Below, piece after piece: positions 1-11,220 of a DNA stretch of 64,000 nucleotides; position 1 is the stretch's first letter, and each line of letters starts with the position of its first letter. The translations under genes were made by a program, and so were the position numbers. The stretch comes from Cycas panzhihuaensis (lineage: Eukaryota > Cycadophyta): NCBI GenBank assembly GCA_023213395.1, contig CM041465.1, positions 30,139,741 to 30,203,740 on the forward strand. The letters run 5' to 3'. Under the pieces are notes generated by a model. That model saw nothing but the letters and a program-made list of their open reading frames with translations, was not told the origin of the DNA and did no database searches.

Positions 1-2936
1 AACAGTCTTGATCTTACTAGAAAATCCAACAACTGAATGGAGTGATGAGGGGTGGAGGACTAGGCAAAAGAGTTGGTCCAACCCTAATCTATAGAAGAGA
101 TCCAACAGTTGACCAAGCCAAATCTAGGACAAGGCAGGTAGGGTTGATCTGCATAGACGTACCATGCTTTCCGTGGGATTCACAGCCCCAATAACACCTT
201 TTTCGAACCTCCTTTCCCTCAAGCAACCTTAATTGTCATGCATTGATCGTACGGACGGTTGGTCCCCTATGGAATGCACTAAGCCTAATGTTATTTTAGA
301 GGCAATGTTTGAACCTTTTTGGGGCCTCTCCTACTTGATTTTAAGGTTCACTTTTAGAAGATTGAAGTGGACTTTAGAGTAGATTTTACTTGGATGATGT
401 GGATGCTTGATTAATGTTTACAATGAAAAAAAGCTTCAAAGAAAAGCAACCAAGTACATCACAATAAACACTTTGAGTGTTTTACAAGAGCACTTTATAG
501 TGTGAAGTAGTGTTATCAAATCCAAGTAAAAGAAGTGCTTGAGTACAATGTGAAAATGTAAGCACTTTAAAGAAGGTGCTAAGTGCTTCAACAAAAATGA
601 GCAAAGCCTTTGTATTGAAAAAATGCAAGTGGATTCCTTTTAATGCTTGAAGAAAAAAGAGGAAGATCACTTGCAAACTGAAGACGCCAAGCACCAAGTG
701 TTGGGACTTTGAAATAGTCCCAATGTTCAACAAAATGAGTGATTTTTATTAAGTAACAAGTCTCCTTGAGCCCTTTTTGAGACTAAAGGAAGTAGGTCAC
801 CATGCAAGGTGCCTTAAGAAAAGTGTTGAAATAGTGATGAGGATCACTTTAACAAGGTCACAACACTTAAAAATCACTTCTTTCAATGCCTTTTAACACT
901 TGCAAACATGAAATAAGTGTTTAAATAAGGCAAAGAGTGCCAAAAACAAAGGCTAAATTTTTTTTTTTTTTGCAACTTTGAGTAACAAGAACACTACGCA
1001 GGGAGCCTTGATTGAAGACTTTAATCAAATAATTTTAATCTCCAAAAATGAGTAACTGATTTAGCATTAGTGATTTGATGAAACCACTAAGTACAATGAA
1101 GATTTTAAACTCCAAAAAAAAAAAAAAAATTGATTTTTTCCTTAAAGGATTTAAGCCAAAAAGTCTTAAATGACTAAAAAAGCTTTAAAAAAAGGAAAAA
1201 ATATTACTTTTTAATGTGAAAAATACTTGATTTAGTCCCTATTGTCACAAAAGTGAAGCTAATGTAGTCACCAAACCAAAAAATTCACTGAAAAGTATTA
1301 ATTTTGACTTTAAAAAGTGATTTTTAGTGATTAAGAGGATGACTACGGTTAATGAACTTTATCAAAAAATGAATATTCGAAGGTATATTCTTAAAAACAT
1401 AACATAAAGTTAGTTTTATAAAGTGGAGACTTCATAATACTTTGAAATTTTTGAATTTTTGAATGATGGTGTGACTCGAGCGACTCTCGTGAACACGCAG
1501 GTGGAGAGAATTCCTTGGAGACAACTCGGTTCGAGCTGAAAATTCAGGTGGAGGGGCACCCAACCATCACTCAAGCGTCTCTAAAATCTCATGGCATTTC
1601 ATTCACTGTGCAGAAAGTTCCAAGCGTTTGATACTTTGGCTGATCGCACAGCCTTGAGGAGAAAAACGGGTTTGTATGGCTGTTGTAGGGCTTTAAACCC
1701 ACTGAATACTCATTGTATCTCTTCTCTTAAGTCTGCTACAGCTGCATGCAGGGTCAGAATGTGGGCAGCCAACTTGCTGTGAGGAAAAAAAGAGTGAAAA
1801 ACTTGATTTTTTGAAGTAGAAATCACTGAAATCAATGATAAATCATCTCAGATCTGATTAGAAACGTTAGATAATAGTTGTGGATCACTGATATCGACGA
1901 GGCGATTCTGATCGGGAACAAGCTAAATAAAATCAACATCAAAGATTTTGAGCCTTTTAGTGGGGTTTGAGGGTTGAAAATCCCAGAATTTATCCACAGC
2001 CTGCAAGAAGTCGGAAACTTGAAATAATCTCAGTCAGTGAGATTTAAACACCATCATAATACTCTAGCACTCTGATTTTGGAAGAAGAACCAACTGGAAA
2101 AATCAATCTTTAGTAAAAAAATACAAGAAAACTTAAGTAGATTAGCTCAAAACCCTTGAAGAAGATCTGAAAAAGAAAAATCAAAACCGAGTATAATGAG
2201 CTCCAGCCCCTAAACAATGCTCCAGAAATGTCTTTGATCTGTAGTGGTGAGCTTAAACAAACCTTGCATCTCCTTCGAAGAGCAAGGTCGTCACCAAGGG
2301 TTTGTAAAACCCACTCTAAGTCCCCCTTGAAGAAGAAATCAGAACAAAGGGAACTAGTCTCCTCTAGCTCTGATACGAAATGTTGAGAAGGCCAAAGGAT
2401 TAGAATGCCTAAGACCAATAAAATCCAAGATCATGAAGATAGTTCACTCTGGTTCTAGAAAGCATACGAGCAAAACTAAAAGATAAGTAAGACCAAGATC
2501 AAAGGAGCAAGATGATACCAAAGTATGAGGAGAAAGAATTAGTCCTACTCCAAAGAATACCAGTTGATTAGCAAACTGATAGCATAACATTACACTCCAA
2601 CTCTACATGTGAGATATGAGGAGAGGTCTCAATATATAGAGAAACTGAAGTTACCTAACAGCGTTGGATGTTCGACAAGTGACAAGCATCCAAGCTACAT
2701 GCAATGCATATCTTGCATGTCATGCATGAAGGACGTGTCCTTTTGGGCTCTCAAGTGAGCAAAGATGCATGAGGGTCCATTTGACCCTTTAGTTACAATG
2801 TTATATCACTAGGAGAAAAGTGGTGGGTGTGCACTTTATCACTTAAGTGATAAGTTACCCCATAAAGTACAAAATAATGAATGAAAAAAAAAAGTGAATA
2901 AAGTACATACTTAACATGTAAACATAAGGTTTAACA
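1..2936 (-). mobile_element. Element M: LTR retrotransposon, 5' LTR plus internal part, off left edge
   Basis: The 5' LTR is at 2381-2936, and just left of it (2367-2378) lies a reverse-complement primer site, GCTCTGATACGA, one base from the initiator tRNA-Met consensus. Transcription would therefore run leftward and the internal region occupies 1-2380. That internal part is AT-rich with homopolymer runs (about 960 and 1115). I find no gag, protease or polymerase motif in it. Bases 360-960 are crowded with short AAGTGCTT/AGCACTT words. The 3' LTR is outside the window. The element appears to have landed in the 5' LTR of Copia A, because the first ~78 bp of that LTR are missing exactly where M ends. 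Autonomy is unknown. Confidence 0.6.
2381..2936 (-). repeat. M 5' LTR
   Basis: Begins TGTTGAGAAGG next to the reverse-complement primer site and ends AAGGTTTAACA, the expected TG...CA ends. It aligns over its whole length with the solo LTR at 32147-32692. Shared stretches include the block around 'gtgcactttatcacttaagtgataa' and the end 'aacatgtaaacataaggttt'. A TATATA-like box on the minus strand lies near 2635. The length of about 556 bp compares with 546 bp in the second copy. Confidence 0.75.
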
Positions 2937-2937
2937 A

Positions 2938-3076
2938 GTCATGTATCATTCCCCCTTTCTCTCTCTGAGTGACAAGTGGCAAGATCATATTGAGTGATTG
3001 CCATTTGTCCCGTACAAGTTGTAATGTATTTATGGATTCATACCAATTAACAAAGCATTGAGGAATTCTCTCTACA
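2938..3076 (+). repeat. Copia A 5' LTR remnant (139 bp)
   Basis: Matches the last ~140 bp of the 3' LTR (from about 7993), ending CTCTCTACA. The first ~78 bp are missing, replaced by the end of element M. If M inserted here, the missing part should lie on the far side of M, outside the window. Confidence 0.85.
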
Positions 3077-3090
3077 TGGTATTAAAGCCA
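3077..3090 (+). other. Copia A primer binding site
   Basis: TGGTATTAAAGCCA follows the LTR end directly. It resembles the complement of the initiator tRNA-Met 3' end (TGGTATCAGAGCCA) with two changes. Confidence 0.75.
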
Positions 3091-3812
3091 GTTACGATTG
3101 TCTCGTCAAGAATCAATTTATGTCTGCATTTGGACCAGGAGGTCTTTACGGTTTTGAGAAAAATTTGACAAAGTCAATCTAAAGAGTAAAATCTCTCAAG
3201 GAGAATAATCAATCTGGAGCAATAAGTCATCTCAGCAGAAGAATTCGGCAAAAGAACGAGTGTATGGATGACATACAGACATTGTATGGACGCAAAAAAA
3301 TAAAAACTCTCAGATTGGTCTCAAATTTTACCAATAGAGTCGTGACAGTACAGATGTTATTTCTGTCCAAAGGAGTGACATGATCCGAAATCGTTTCGAA
3401 GGGTTTTTGCCCCATTTTTTAGAGGTGCAGGTTTGAAGAGTATTCTGCATTTTTCTTCAGTACAACTCAATCTATCCAGGTAAAACATATATCAATTTAA
3501 TCCTCTCATTAATACGAATATTTTGAGGCCAATTTTAAAGGCAAATTGAAAACATATTTTTTGTTTGGAGCACTTTTCACTTCCAGCCCTAGTTGCCAGA
3601 CTAAACTTCGATCTCCATTTCTGACAAATCTAAACATCTTCTGAAAAAAATAGTTGTAATTTTGGACTCCTCTTATCGAATACTTCGATTTGGACCCCTC
3701 TTTTCTTAAATCCGTACACCCGCAAAAATCCATACTTTTCTCTACCTTGTACGGCTATACGGCCCTGCAATCAAGTTTCTCTGTTGAGTTTTCTCATTTT
3801 TATCATTCAAAC
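3091..3812 (+). other. Copia A leader, no gene seen
   Basis: About 720 bp of untranslated leader between primer site and gag. Short ORFs on both strands have no recognisable motif. Confidence 0.5.
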
Positions 3813-4700
3813 ATGGCCTCCTCCGTTGTAGCTTTGCCTAAAGCCAATAAACTAACTGAAATGAATTTTAACATCTAGAAAATAAAAATTAAGGATCTTT
3901 TAAGAGAAAAACATGCCTAGAGAACCACTAGGGAAGAAAAACAACTCGCTAACATAGTGGATTTGTTAAATTGGGAAGAAAGTAACAACAATGTTGTATC
4001 AGTTCTCACACTCTCAATCTCAGATTCCCTATCGACCTATGTAGATGGTCTTGAAAAAACCCATAAAATTTGAAAAGTCATGTCCTCCATGTTTAGTAGA
4101 AAAAATGAAACCAAAATAGTTGCTCTCAGAGAACAACTATATAAACTCAAAATGAGCGAGGGTCAGTCAGTTTCGGATTTCATAGCCAAATTGACCAAAG
4201 TCAAGAATGCATTCCTCACAGCAAGAGATAAATTAACTGATACCAAATTGGTACTCAACAAGTTACCAAAGTCGTTTGACAACATGGTCAACATGTTAAC
4301 AGGTGGAGAACAAATAGCCACCATGACTTTCAATGTTCTTACAAGTCATATGCTTAACCAAGAACAAAGGAATCAGAGATATGAAGAGGATACTAAGATA
4401 GAAGAGGCACTCGTCACTAAACTAAACATAGGAGGGCGAGGACAAGGACAATACAATCCAAGAATGCGTGACAAAGCACCCATTAGCATTAGAGGTTGTT
4501 GGAATGAAGGAAGAGGGAGATGAAGACCCACTCCTCCACGTGATGCCAGAGTTTGCTTCAATTGTGGCAAATCTAGTCATTTTTCAAGCAACTGCAAAGT
4601 TTTTTATGTCTGCTACCACTACAAGCAAACAGACCACTACCCATATCAATGCTACCAAAGGCGAGCAGAAATTCAAAAAAGGAAAGCAAGTGTCAAGAAA
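3813..4700 (+). pseudogene. Copia A gag (broken)
   Basis: Would encode the copia capsid-nucleocapsid polyprotein. It starts MASSVVALPKANKLTEMNFN and soon meets in-frame stops near 3877 and 3918. The middle part (4080-4523) is readable and has the UBN2-type gag motifs LREQLYKLKM, NKLPKSFDNM and HMLNQEQRNQRYEED. A zinc knuckle CFNCGKSSHFSSNC (CX2CX4HX4C) lies at about 4551-4592, after a frameshift. A second, degenerate knuckle follows. The protein cannot be made intact. Confidence 0.85.
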
Positions 4701-7700
4701 CTACAACAAAGAACAAGACTCATTGGAAGATGAAATTGAAACTGCTTTTATAACAACGCTAGTAACTAGTTCCAGTGCATCAAAAAATTGGTACGTCGAC
4801 TCAGGAGTCTCCCACCACATGACTAGAGTTGAAGAATAATTTGAGACTCTGAAACCATATGATCTTAACAAATCTGTGGAACTAGGAGATAATTTTCCCC
4901 TTCACATAAAAGGGATTGGCTAGATAGCCATAAAAATTGATGAAAAAATTCAACGAATAGGCAATGTTTTCTTTGTCCCAGGGATGAAGAAAAATCTTTT
5001 ATCAATATCTCAGTTAAGTGAGAAAAAGGCTAAGAACAATGTTTGATGAAAATGGTCATTGTTATATTTTGGACATGAAAAAGAATGGCATTGTAATAGC
5101 TGAAAGGGTAAAATGCAACAGGCTTTACAAGTTGCTTCCACCCCTGTGTTGCCTGACAAAGGACCCACTAAATTCCCATCTGATGTAAATTCACTTACTG
5201 TGACAAGTAATGATACTAATGAAATGTGGCATTTGAAGTATGGTCATATCTTTCATGCTAGGTTAGAAAGATTAAAAAATTCAAAAATGGTGAATGGTCT
5301 ACCTAATATTTCATTCAACTCATTTGTATGCAAAAGCGACATGATGGGGAAACAACATAGAATTCCTTTTGCAAAAAGAACATGGCAAGCACAAAATAAA
5401 TTGGATTTGGTTCATACTAATCTTTGTGGTCCATTTACACCAGTCTCAACAACTGAAGAGAGGTACTTTCTAACCTTCATTGATGACTTTTCTAGAAAAA
5501 CATGGGTATATTTTCTGTTCAGCAAATCAGAAGCACGTGGTTATTTTAAAGAATTAAAAGCAAAAGTAGAATTGGAAAGCAACAAGAAAATCAAGTGCGT
5601 TCATTCTGATGGAGGAGGGGAGTTCGTATCCAATGATTTCCTTTAGTTTTATAAATTGCATGGAATTTGCAAACAAGTCACAACTCTATATACACCCCAA
5701 TCAAATGGTGCAGCGGAAAGAATGAATAGAACAATTTTAGAAATGGCTCAGTGTTTGTTGAATGACAAAGATATCACAAAGAAATATTAGGCAGAATCTG
5801 TTAATACAATTGTATATCTAATCAACAAGAGTCCAACTCAAGCATTGGACGAAGTGACACTTGAAGAAGCATGGACAGGACATAAACCAAATGTAAGTCA
5901 TCTTAAAGGTTTTGGTTGCAAAGCCTATGTACATATTCCTAATAACAAGAGAACCAAATTGGATAACAAAAGCATAAAATGTATGATGGTTGGATATAGC
6001 AGTCGCTCCAAAGCATACCCGCATCTTGATCCAAAGACAAACAAACATTATGTCAGCAAGGATGTAATATTTGATGAAGGGATAAGACACACCGAGACTG
6101 GGTATCAGGAAATGAACATAGATGATAAAAATTTGAATATAGTGCAACCAGAAGAAGAATCAGTTATTACTTCTGAAAGTGTTAAAGCAGAAAGTGATAC
6201 TTCAGAAGAAAAGACACCTGACATTAATCAGGTAAGTGATTCCAATATCAATCAAGAAGATGAAGAACTGAGACCATTGCAGGAACAAAGCTCTAAAAAG
6301 GTACCAAAGTGTTATCTTAAAACTCATGAATAAACAAAAGGAGAAGTGTTCGAGCACCAAACAAGGTCTTAGAAACCACATGCATTAGTTTGCTCTATTA
6401 AACCAAACACTTTCGAAGAAGCAAGCAAATTCCAAGCCTGGAGAACAACAATGGATACAAAAATGAAAGCCATCTACAAAAATGAAATTTGGGACCCTAG
6501 TAGAACCTCCTGAATATAAATCCATTAGGTATATAGAGTAAAAAAAAAACCAAATGGTGAAATCGAGAAGTACAAAGCAAGGTTGGTGGCAAAAGGCTAC
6601 ACACAGACAGTTGTAATTGACTACGAGGAAACATTCTCACTGGTGGCAAAATTAAACACTGTGAGAACAGTAATCACAATAGTTTCTCAGAAAGGATGGA
6701 AAATCTATCAGATGGATGTAAAAAGTGCCTTTCTGAATCGAGATCTCCAAGAAGTCTATATGCACCAACCAAAAGGGTACACAAAGCATGGACAAGAAAA
6801 CATGATCTGCAAGCTAAAGAAGGCATTATATGGACTCAAACAAGCACCAAGAGCTTGGTATACTAAGTTGGACACGTATCTAATCCAAAATGGCTTTCAT
6901 AGGTGTGAGTCAAATCATAATTTGTATGTAAAATTCAATCAAGGATAAGTCTCCATTATAGTAGTGTGTGTAGATGACATGTTGATCACAGGAAATGATG
7001 AAGATTCAATTGCACTCATCAAGAGGTAGTTTGAAAAGGTTTTTGAAATGACAGATCTTGGAATGTTACATTATTATATGGGAATAGAGATTGGACAAAA
7101 CAACAACCCTATTGTCTTGTCCCAATTCAAATACATCAAAAATGTGCTAAAAAATTCAATATGGAAAATTGCAATAGTGTTGCCACTCCCATGGAGACTG
7201 GGTGTGTGCCAAATGTTGAACAGAAAGCACAACCAGTTAATGCAACTACATGCAAACAACTGATCGAAAGCTTGATCTGTCTTACAGCCACCAGACCTGA
7301 CATTTCCTATGTAGTTGGTGTAGTCTCCAGGTTTATGGAAAATCCAAAGATACCTCATTGGAACGCTACAAAGAGAATTCTGCGGTACTTGAAAGGAACT
7401 ATAAATCTTAGATTAGAATATACAAAACACAATAATATGCAATTAACAGGGCTCTGTGATTCTGACTGAGCTGAAGATAGAATGGACAGAAAATCAACAT
7501 CAAGATATTGTTTCTTTCTAGGAATGGCTTTAATTTCTTGGAGCAACATATAGTTGCCTTGCCTTCAACAGAAGCTGAGTACAAGTCGACAGTAAGTGCA
7601 GCATGTGAAGGAGTATGGATCAGACAACTCCTAAAAGATCTTGGACAAAAAACAAACAGTACCTCCTCAGTTGTTCTGTGACAATCAGAGCACAATTAAG

Positions 7701-7860
7701 ATAACAAAGAATCCAATACTGCATGCAAGGACCTAACATATAGAAGTACATCATCATTTCATCAAAGAAAAAATTCAGAACAAAGAAATTGAACTTCTAC
7801 ATTGTACATCAGAAAATCAAATTGTTGATGTTCTTATAAAACCCCTAAGTAGAGAAAAAA
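4701..7860 (+). pseudogene. Copia A pol: protease, integrase, RT, RNase H (broken)
   Basis: Protease: WYVDSGVSHHM near 4788-4823. Integrase zinc-finger zone: MWHLKYGHI at about 5225. Integrase core: LVHTNLCGP, where the first catalytic Asp has become Asn, then HSDGGGEF, then NGAAERMNRT with the catalytic Glu (5700-5740). RT: from about 6560, with QMDVKSAFLN, LYGLKQAPRAWY and CVDDMLITG at 6967-6993, a Cys variant of the usual YVDD. RNase H: from about 7460, with a stop in the first catalytic block. Several stops (5643, 5790, 6946, 7028) and a frameshift near 7160 disable the polyprotein. Confidence 0.88.
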
Positions 7861-7892
7861 TTAGCACTTTTAAAAATAAGTTAGGAATAAAA

Positions 7893-7937
7893 TAGATAAA
7901 ACATTAAGAGAGGGTGTTAAAAGTAATGTTTTATCTA
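7893..7937 (+). other. Polypurine tract in hairpin loop, Copia A
   Basis: Arm 1 TAGATAAAACATTA (7893-7906) and arm 2 TAATGTTTTATCTA (7924-7937) are perfect 14 bp reverse complements. The 17-base loop holds the polypurine tract (AGAGAGGG) and the first bases of the 3' LTR. Arm 1 is internal and arm 2 is in U3. Confidence 0.8.
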
Positions 7938-8132
7938 GGATACTTTTAGAATACTTTGTAAAATTAAAGTGTACTTTAAAATGCTTTGTGAGGGTCATGT
8001 ATCATTCCCCCTTTCTCAGTCTCAGTGACAAGTGGCAAGATCATATTGAGCAGTTGCAACTTATCCTGTACAAGTTGTAATGTATTTATGGATTCATACC
8101 AATTAACGAAGCATTGAGGAATTCTCTCTACA
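7915..8132 (+). repeat. Copia A 3' LTR (218 bp)
   Basis: Begins TGTTAAAAGTAATG directly after the polypurine tract and ends CTCTCTACA. The right ~140 bp match the 5' remnant at 2938-3076 with a modest number of differences, indicating an old insertion. Confidence 0.88.
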
Positions 8133-8724
8133 GAAACAGGGATGCACAACAAACAAAGCCCAATATGGAACGTACAAAGGGATGCACAAGCCAGATTGAG
8201 CAGAACACAAGCCAAACAGAACTTGGATAGTATGAACACAGGGATAGATGATATTGCTTAGTGGCAATTGATGATTAATCACTGGATTAGCTATCAAAAG
8301 TCATGTGTTATGTTAAAGGGACAGTTGTGGCTTTTAGTCACAATCATTTCCCAAAAAGCACGCAAGGAGTATTTATAGGTTATTTCTCACCATTTTGGAT
8401 GTGAGAGTCGAGTATTTGAGTCCTATGGCACGTTTTCTAGTATGGATGGCAAGTATATTGTAAATTGGATAGTGGTTCAAGTAGGGAAAATCCATATGGT
8501 GATGTGAAATTGATGTAAAACAATGATATTACTTAATAAAATAACTGAGTTACATGGAACATGTGTTTCATATGTTATTGGTGATTCATTTGTGATGATG
8601 TGATGATTGATAATGATATGATGATGTGTAATTGATGTCATACTATGGACCTATGTGGCAGATTGTGTATAATTAACTCGTATGTTGACAAGAAGCCCCA
8701 AGCCTAGTCTACCATAAGTGTCCT
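8133..8724. other. Intergenic stretch; part resembles K-type LTR
   Basis: No coding signal. Around 8380-8450 the text 'gtgagagtcgagtatttgag', then 'tcctatggca', resembles the U3 repeats of element K (GTGAGAGCCGAGTGATTCA...CTATGGCA). Around 8525-8560 'taataaaataactgagttacatgga' resembles K's 'taataaaagaaagagttacgtgga'. This may be a very old relative of that LTR. Bases 8575-8640 are rich in GATGATGTGATGATTG repeats. Confidence 0.35.
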
Positions 8725-10800
8725 TTGGCAAGTGCACCCTCTAAGGAGCAGAGGGAAGTCAACACAGGCATCAAACCAATAGTCAATTATCTTAGAACTT
8801 TTGGTTGTATAACATATATGCACATACCCAAGGAGAAAAGACAAAAACACGATGAGAAAAGTGCTAAGTGCATGTTTCTTGGATATAGTGAAGTGAGCAA
8901 AGCTTACAAATTATATGATTTACAAATAAAGAATGTTCACATATCACGTGGTGTGATCTTTTATGAAGGCAATCAAGAGATTAATGTGGACAAAGCAACT
9001 GAAGTACAACTGGAATCAAGTACTTCACATCAGTCTCATTCAAGGCAAATTGGTGAACTTGAAACTCCCATGACTAGTGAACATGAAAAAAGTGTTGTAC
9101 AAACACCCCTTGATGATGTTGAGGATGTGCATGTAAGCCCTACGAAGCTGCCCAAATGGTATTTGAAAACCATTTCAAATGCTACATTACCAAAAACAAG
9201 TGGAAAGTGCTAGTCAAAAATGCATGCTACAGAACAAGAGAATCTTGCACTTATGGCACAAGTGCTTAATGCAAATGAATCTTCCATTTTTCAGGAGGCA
9301 AGTAAGGAGCAAATGTGGAAAGATGTAATGGATGTAGAACTTCAAGTCGTTCACAAAAATCAAACTTAGGACTTAGTTGAATTGCCACTAGGAAAAAGGC
9401 AGTTGGTTGCAAATGGGTTTTTTAAAGTAAGTTCAAGGTAGATATTTCCGTTGATAAGCATAAAGCAAGGCTAGTTGCAAAAGGTTTCAATCAGTAAGAA
9501 GGAGTTGACTATCATAAAACATTTGAGCCTATTGCAAAGATGATGGCATTTCAAGTTATACCTGCACTTGCAACACAGTATAAATAGCAACTATATCAAA
9601 TAGATGTTAAAAATGCCTTTTTGAATGGTGATTTGATCGAAGAGGTATACACGGAACAACCTCCAAGTTATTCAGAAAAAGGCAAGGAACATCTAGTATG
9701 TCATCTCAAGAAAGCTTTGTGTGGATTGACGCAAGCACTAAGGGCATGGTACATCAAGATTGACGAATATTTCTTGAAACATGGATTTGTGAGACCTCCA
9801 AATGACTTTACATCAAATTTCAAGATAACAAAGATGTAATCTTTGTAGTGCTTTATGTTGATGACTTGGTGATAACTAGAAATAATACTTCAATGATTGG
9901 AGACTTTAAGTCAAGTTTGAAACAAAACTTCAAAATGATAGATCTTGGTCTACTTCATTACTTTCTCGGAGTTGAAGTATGGCAAACACTTGGAAATTTT
10001 TCATTTCACAAGCTAATTCACAAGATAAGTACACTTTGGAATTGTTGAAGGTGGCCAAGATGGAAGACTACAAATCAGTTCTAACTCCGATGGAAATAGC
10101 ACACAAACTTCTAAAATAGGATGCAAGAAAGCAAGTTGATGTAACATCATACAGGCAACTAGTTGGAAGATTACTTTACATGACTACAACAAGACTAGAT
10201 ATCACATATGAAATGGGCATCATGTCTAGATTCATGCAGAATCCAAAACAGAGCCATTGGGTTAGTAGCAAAATGCATTTTCAAATGTCTAAAGAGAACA
10301 CTACAATTTGGACTTATGTTCACTCAACGTGAAGAATTCTAGTTCCAAGGATATTCTGATTAAAATTGGGCAGGTTATATCGACAACAAGCATTCCGCAT
10401 CAAGATATTGCTTTAATCTTGGTACAATAGCAATTTCTTGAAGTAGCAAAAAACAACCAACCATTGCATTTTCATCTACAAAAGCATAGTACAAAATAGT
10501 AGTAGCAACAACATGTGAAACAACATAGTTGAGAAGGATACTAGAAGATTTGGGATTACATCAGGATAATGCAACAATGTTGTACTATGACAATTAAAGT
10601 GCACTCAAGAGAGCAAAAAATCTAGTTTATCATGCATGTACCAAGCACATACAGGTCCATCTTCACTTCATTAGAGAAAAAATCTAGAATGGAGAGACAA
10701 AACTCATCTACAAGCCAACCAATGAATAAATTGCAGATGTCATCACCAAACCTTTGACTCATGACAAGTTCAAGAAGTTTAGAGAAGGCATTAGTGTGAA
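8725..10800 (+). pseudogene. Copia B pol: integrase tail, RT, RNase H (broken)
   Basis: 8725-9213 is the integrase C-terminal part (YLRTFGCITYMHIPKEKR, CMFLGYSEVSKAY) and acidic linker ending in the usual LPKWYLKT. RT: 9330-10050 with in-frame stops near 9367 and 9586, DVKNAFLNGDLIEEVY (about 9600), then LYVDDLVITRN (9852-9884), where the catalytic YVDD is intact. RNase H: after about 10300, with several stops (for example at 10588), ending in a TKHIQVHLHFIREKI motif. No frame is open across the gene. Confidence 0.85.
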
Positions 10801-10808
10801 GGCAAATG

Positions 10809-10849
10809 ATGTAAACATTAAGGGGGAGTGTGAGAAATAATGTTTGCAT
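10809..10849 (+). other. Polypurine tract in hairpin loop, Copia B
   Basis: Arm 1 ATGTAAACATTA (10809-10820) pairs with arm 2 TAATGTTTGCAT (10838-10849). Eleven of 12 pairs are Watson-Crick and the twelfth is a U-G pair in RNA. The 17-base loop holds AGGGGGAG and the LTR start. Confidence 0.75.
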
Positions 10850-11220
10850 GTGTAGTAGTCATAACTAAATGTTGTGTACCTAGGGTCTTAATGTCAATTA
10901 GTGGGTCATTTAATGAGCATCAATTGTGAATGGCTCAGATAAAGGTCATTGCCTACTAATCAAGTTATTGATGTCATGTCATTGGTCAGATGTATGACAC
11001 AATGTGCTATTTATACTTGTGTATATCATTATGTCAAGTGAAGTTGATAAGTGATTGTTCAAGAGCTAAGTCAGGTCATGATGTATTATCACAATGATGG
11101 TCATTACATACTGAGCATTTGAGCACAATAAATCACCTATTATTAGACCAATTGTACCATAGCATTTATTGAGAGAAATTAACTTGTGAGTGTTTGATAT
11201 TATTGTATGTGTTGAATGAA
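10829..11220 (+). repeat. Copia B LTR (about 392 bp)
   Basis: Starts TGTGAGAAATAATG after a textbook AAGGGGGAG tract. The right end is placed where a primer-site-like TGGTATCAAACCCA begins at 11221. That is odd for a 3' LTR, which should be followed by flanking DNA. There is no second copy here to fix the end. Confidence 0.55.

Larger units (their letters stand above)
2938..8132 (+). mobile_element. Copia A: decayed Ty1/copia retrotransposon
   Basis: Order is truncated 5' LTR, primer site, gag, protease, integrase, reverse transcriptase, RNase H, polypurine tract and 3' LTR. Integrase before RT is the copia order. The reading frame is broken by many stops and shifts. It belongs to the same lineage as Copia D, sharing gag motifs such as KLPKSFD and the HML.QEQRN.(R/K)Y region, and a matching LTR start and polypurine hairpin. 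Its left target duplication was lost with the LTR truncation. Confidence 0.9.
8725..11220 (+). mobile_element. Copia B: 5'-truncated Ty1/copia element
   Basis: Starts abruptly within the integrase C-terminal region and runs through RT and RNase H to a polypurine tract and LTR. No gag, protease or integrase core is present to the left, so the 5' half was lost or never copied. It is a different lineage from A. Confidence 0.85.

Noticed and set aside
1591-1782. 63-codon frame inside M as a captured gene
   Set aside because: The GC content is higher than its surroundings, but neither strand gave a family I recognise, so no claim is made.
10622-10849. 75-codon minus-strand frame
   Set aside because: Antisense shadow of the Copia B RNase H and polypurine region.
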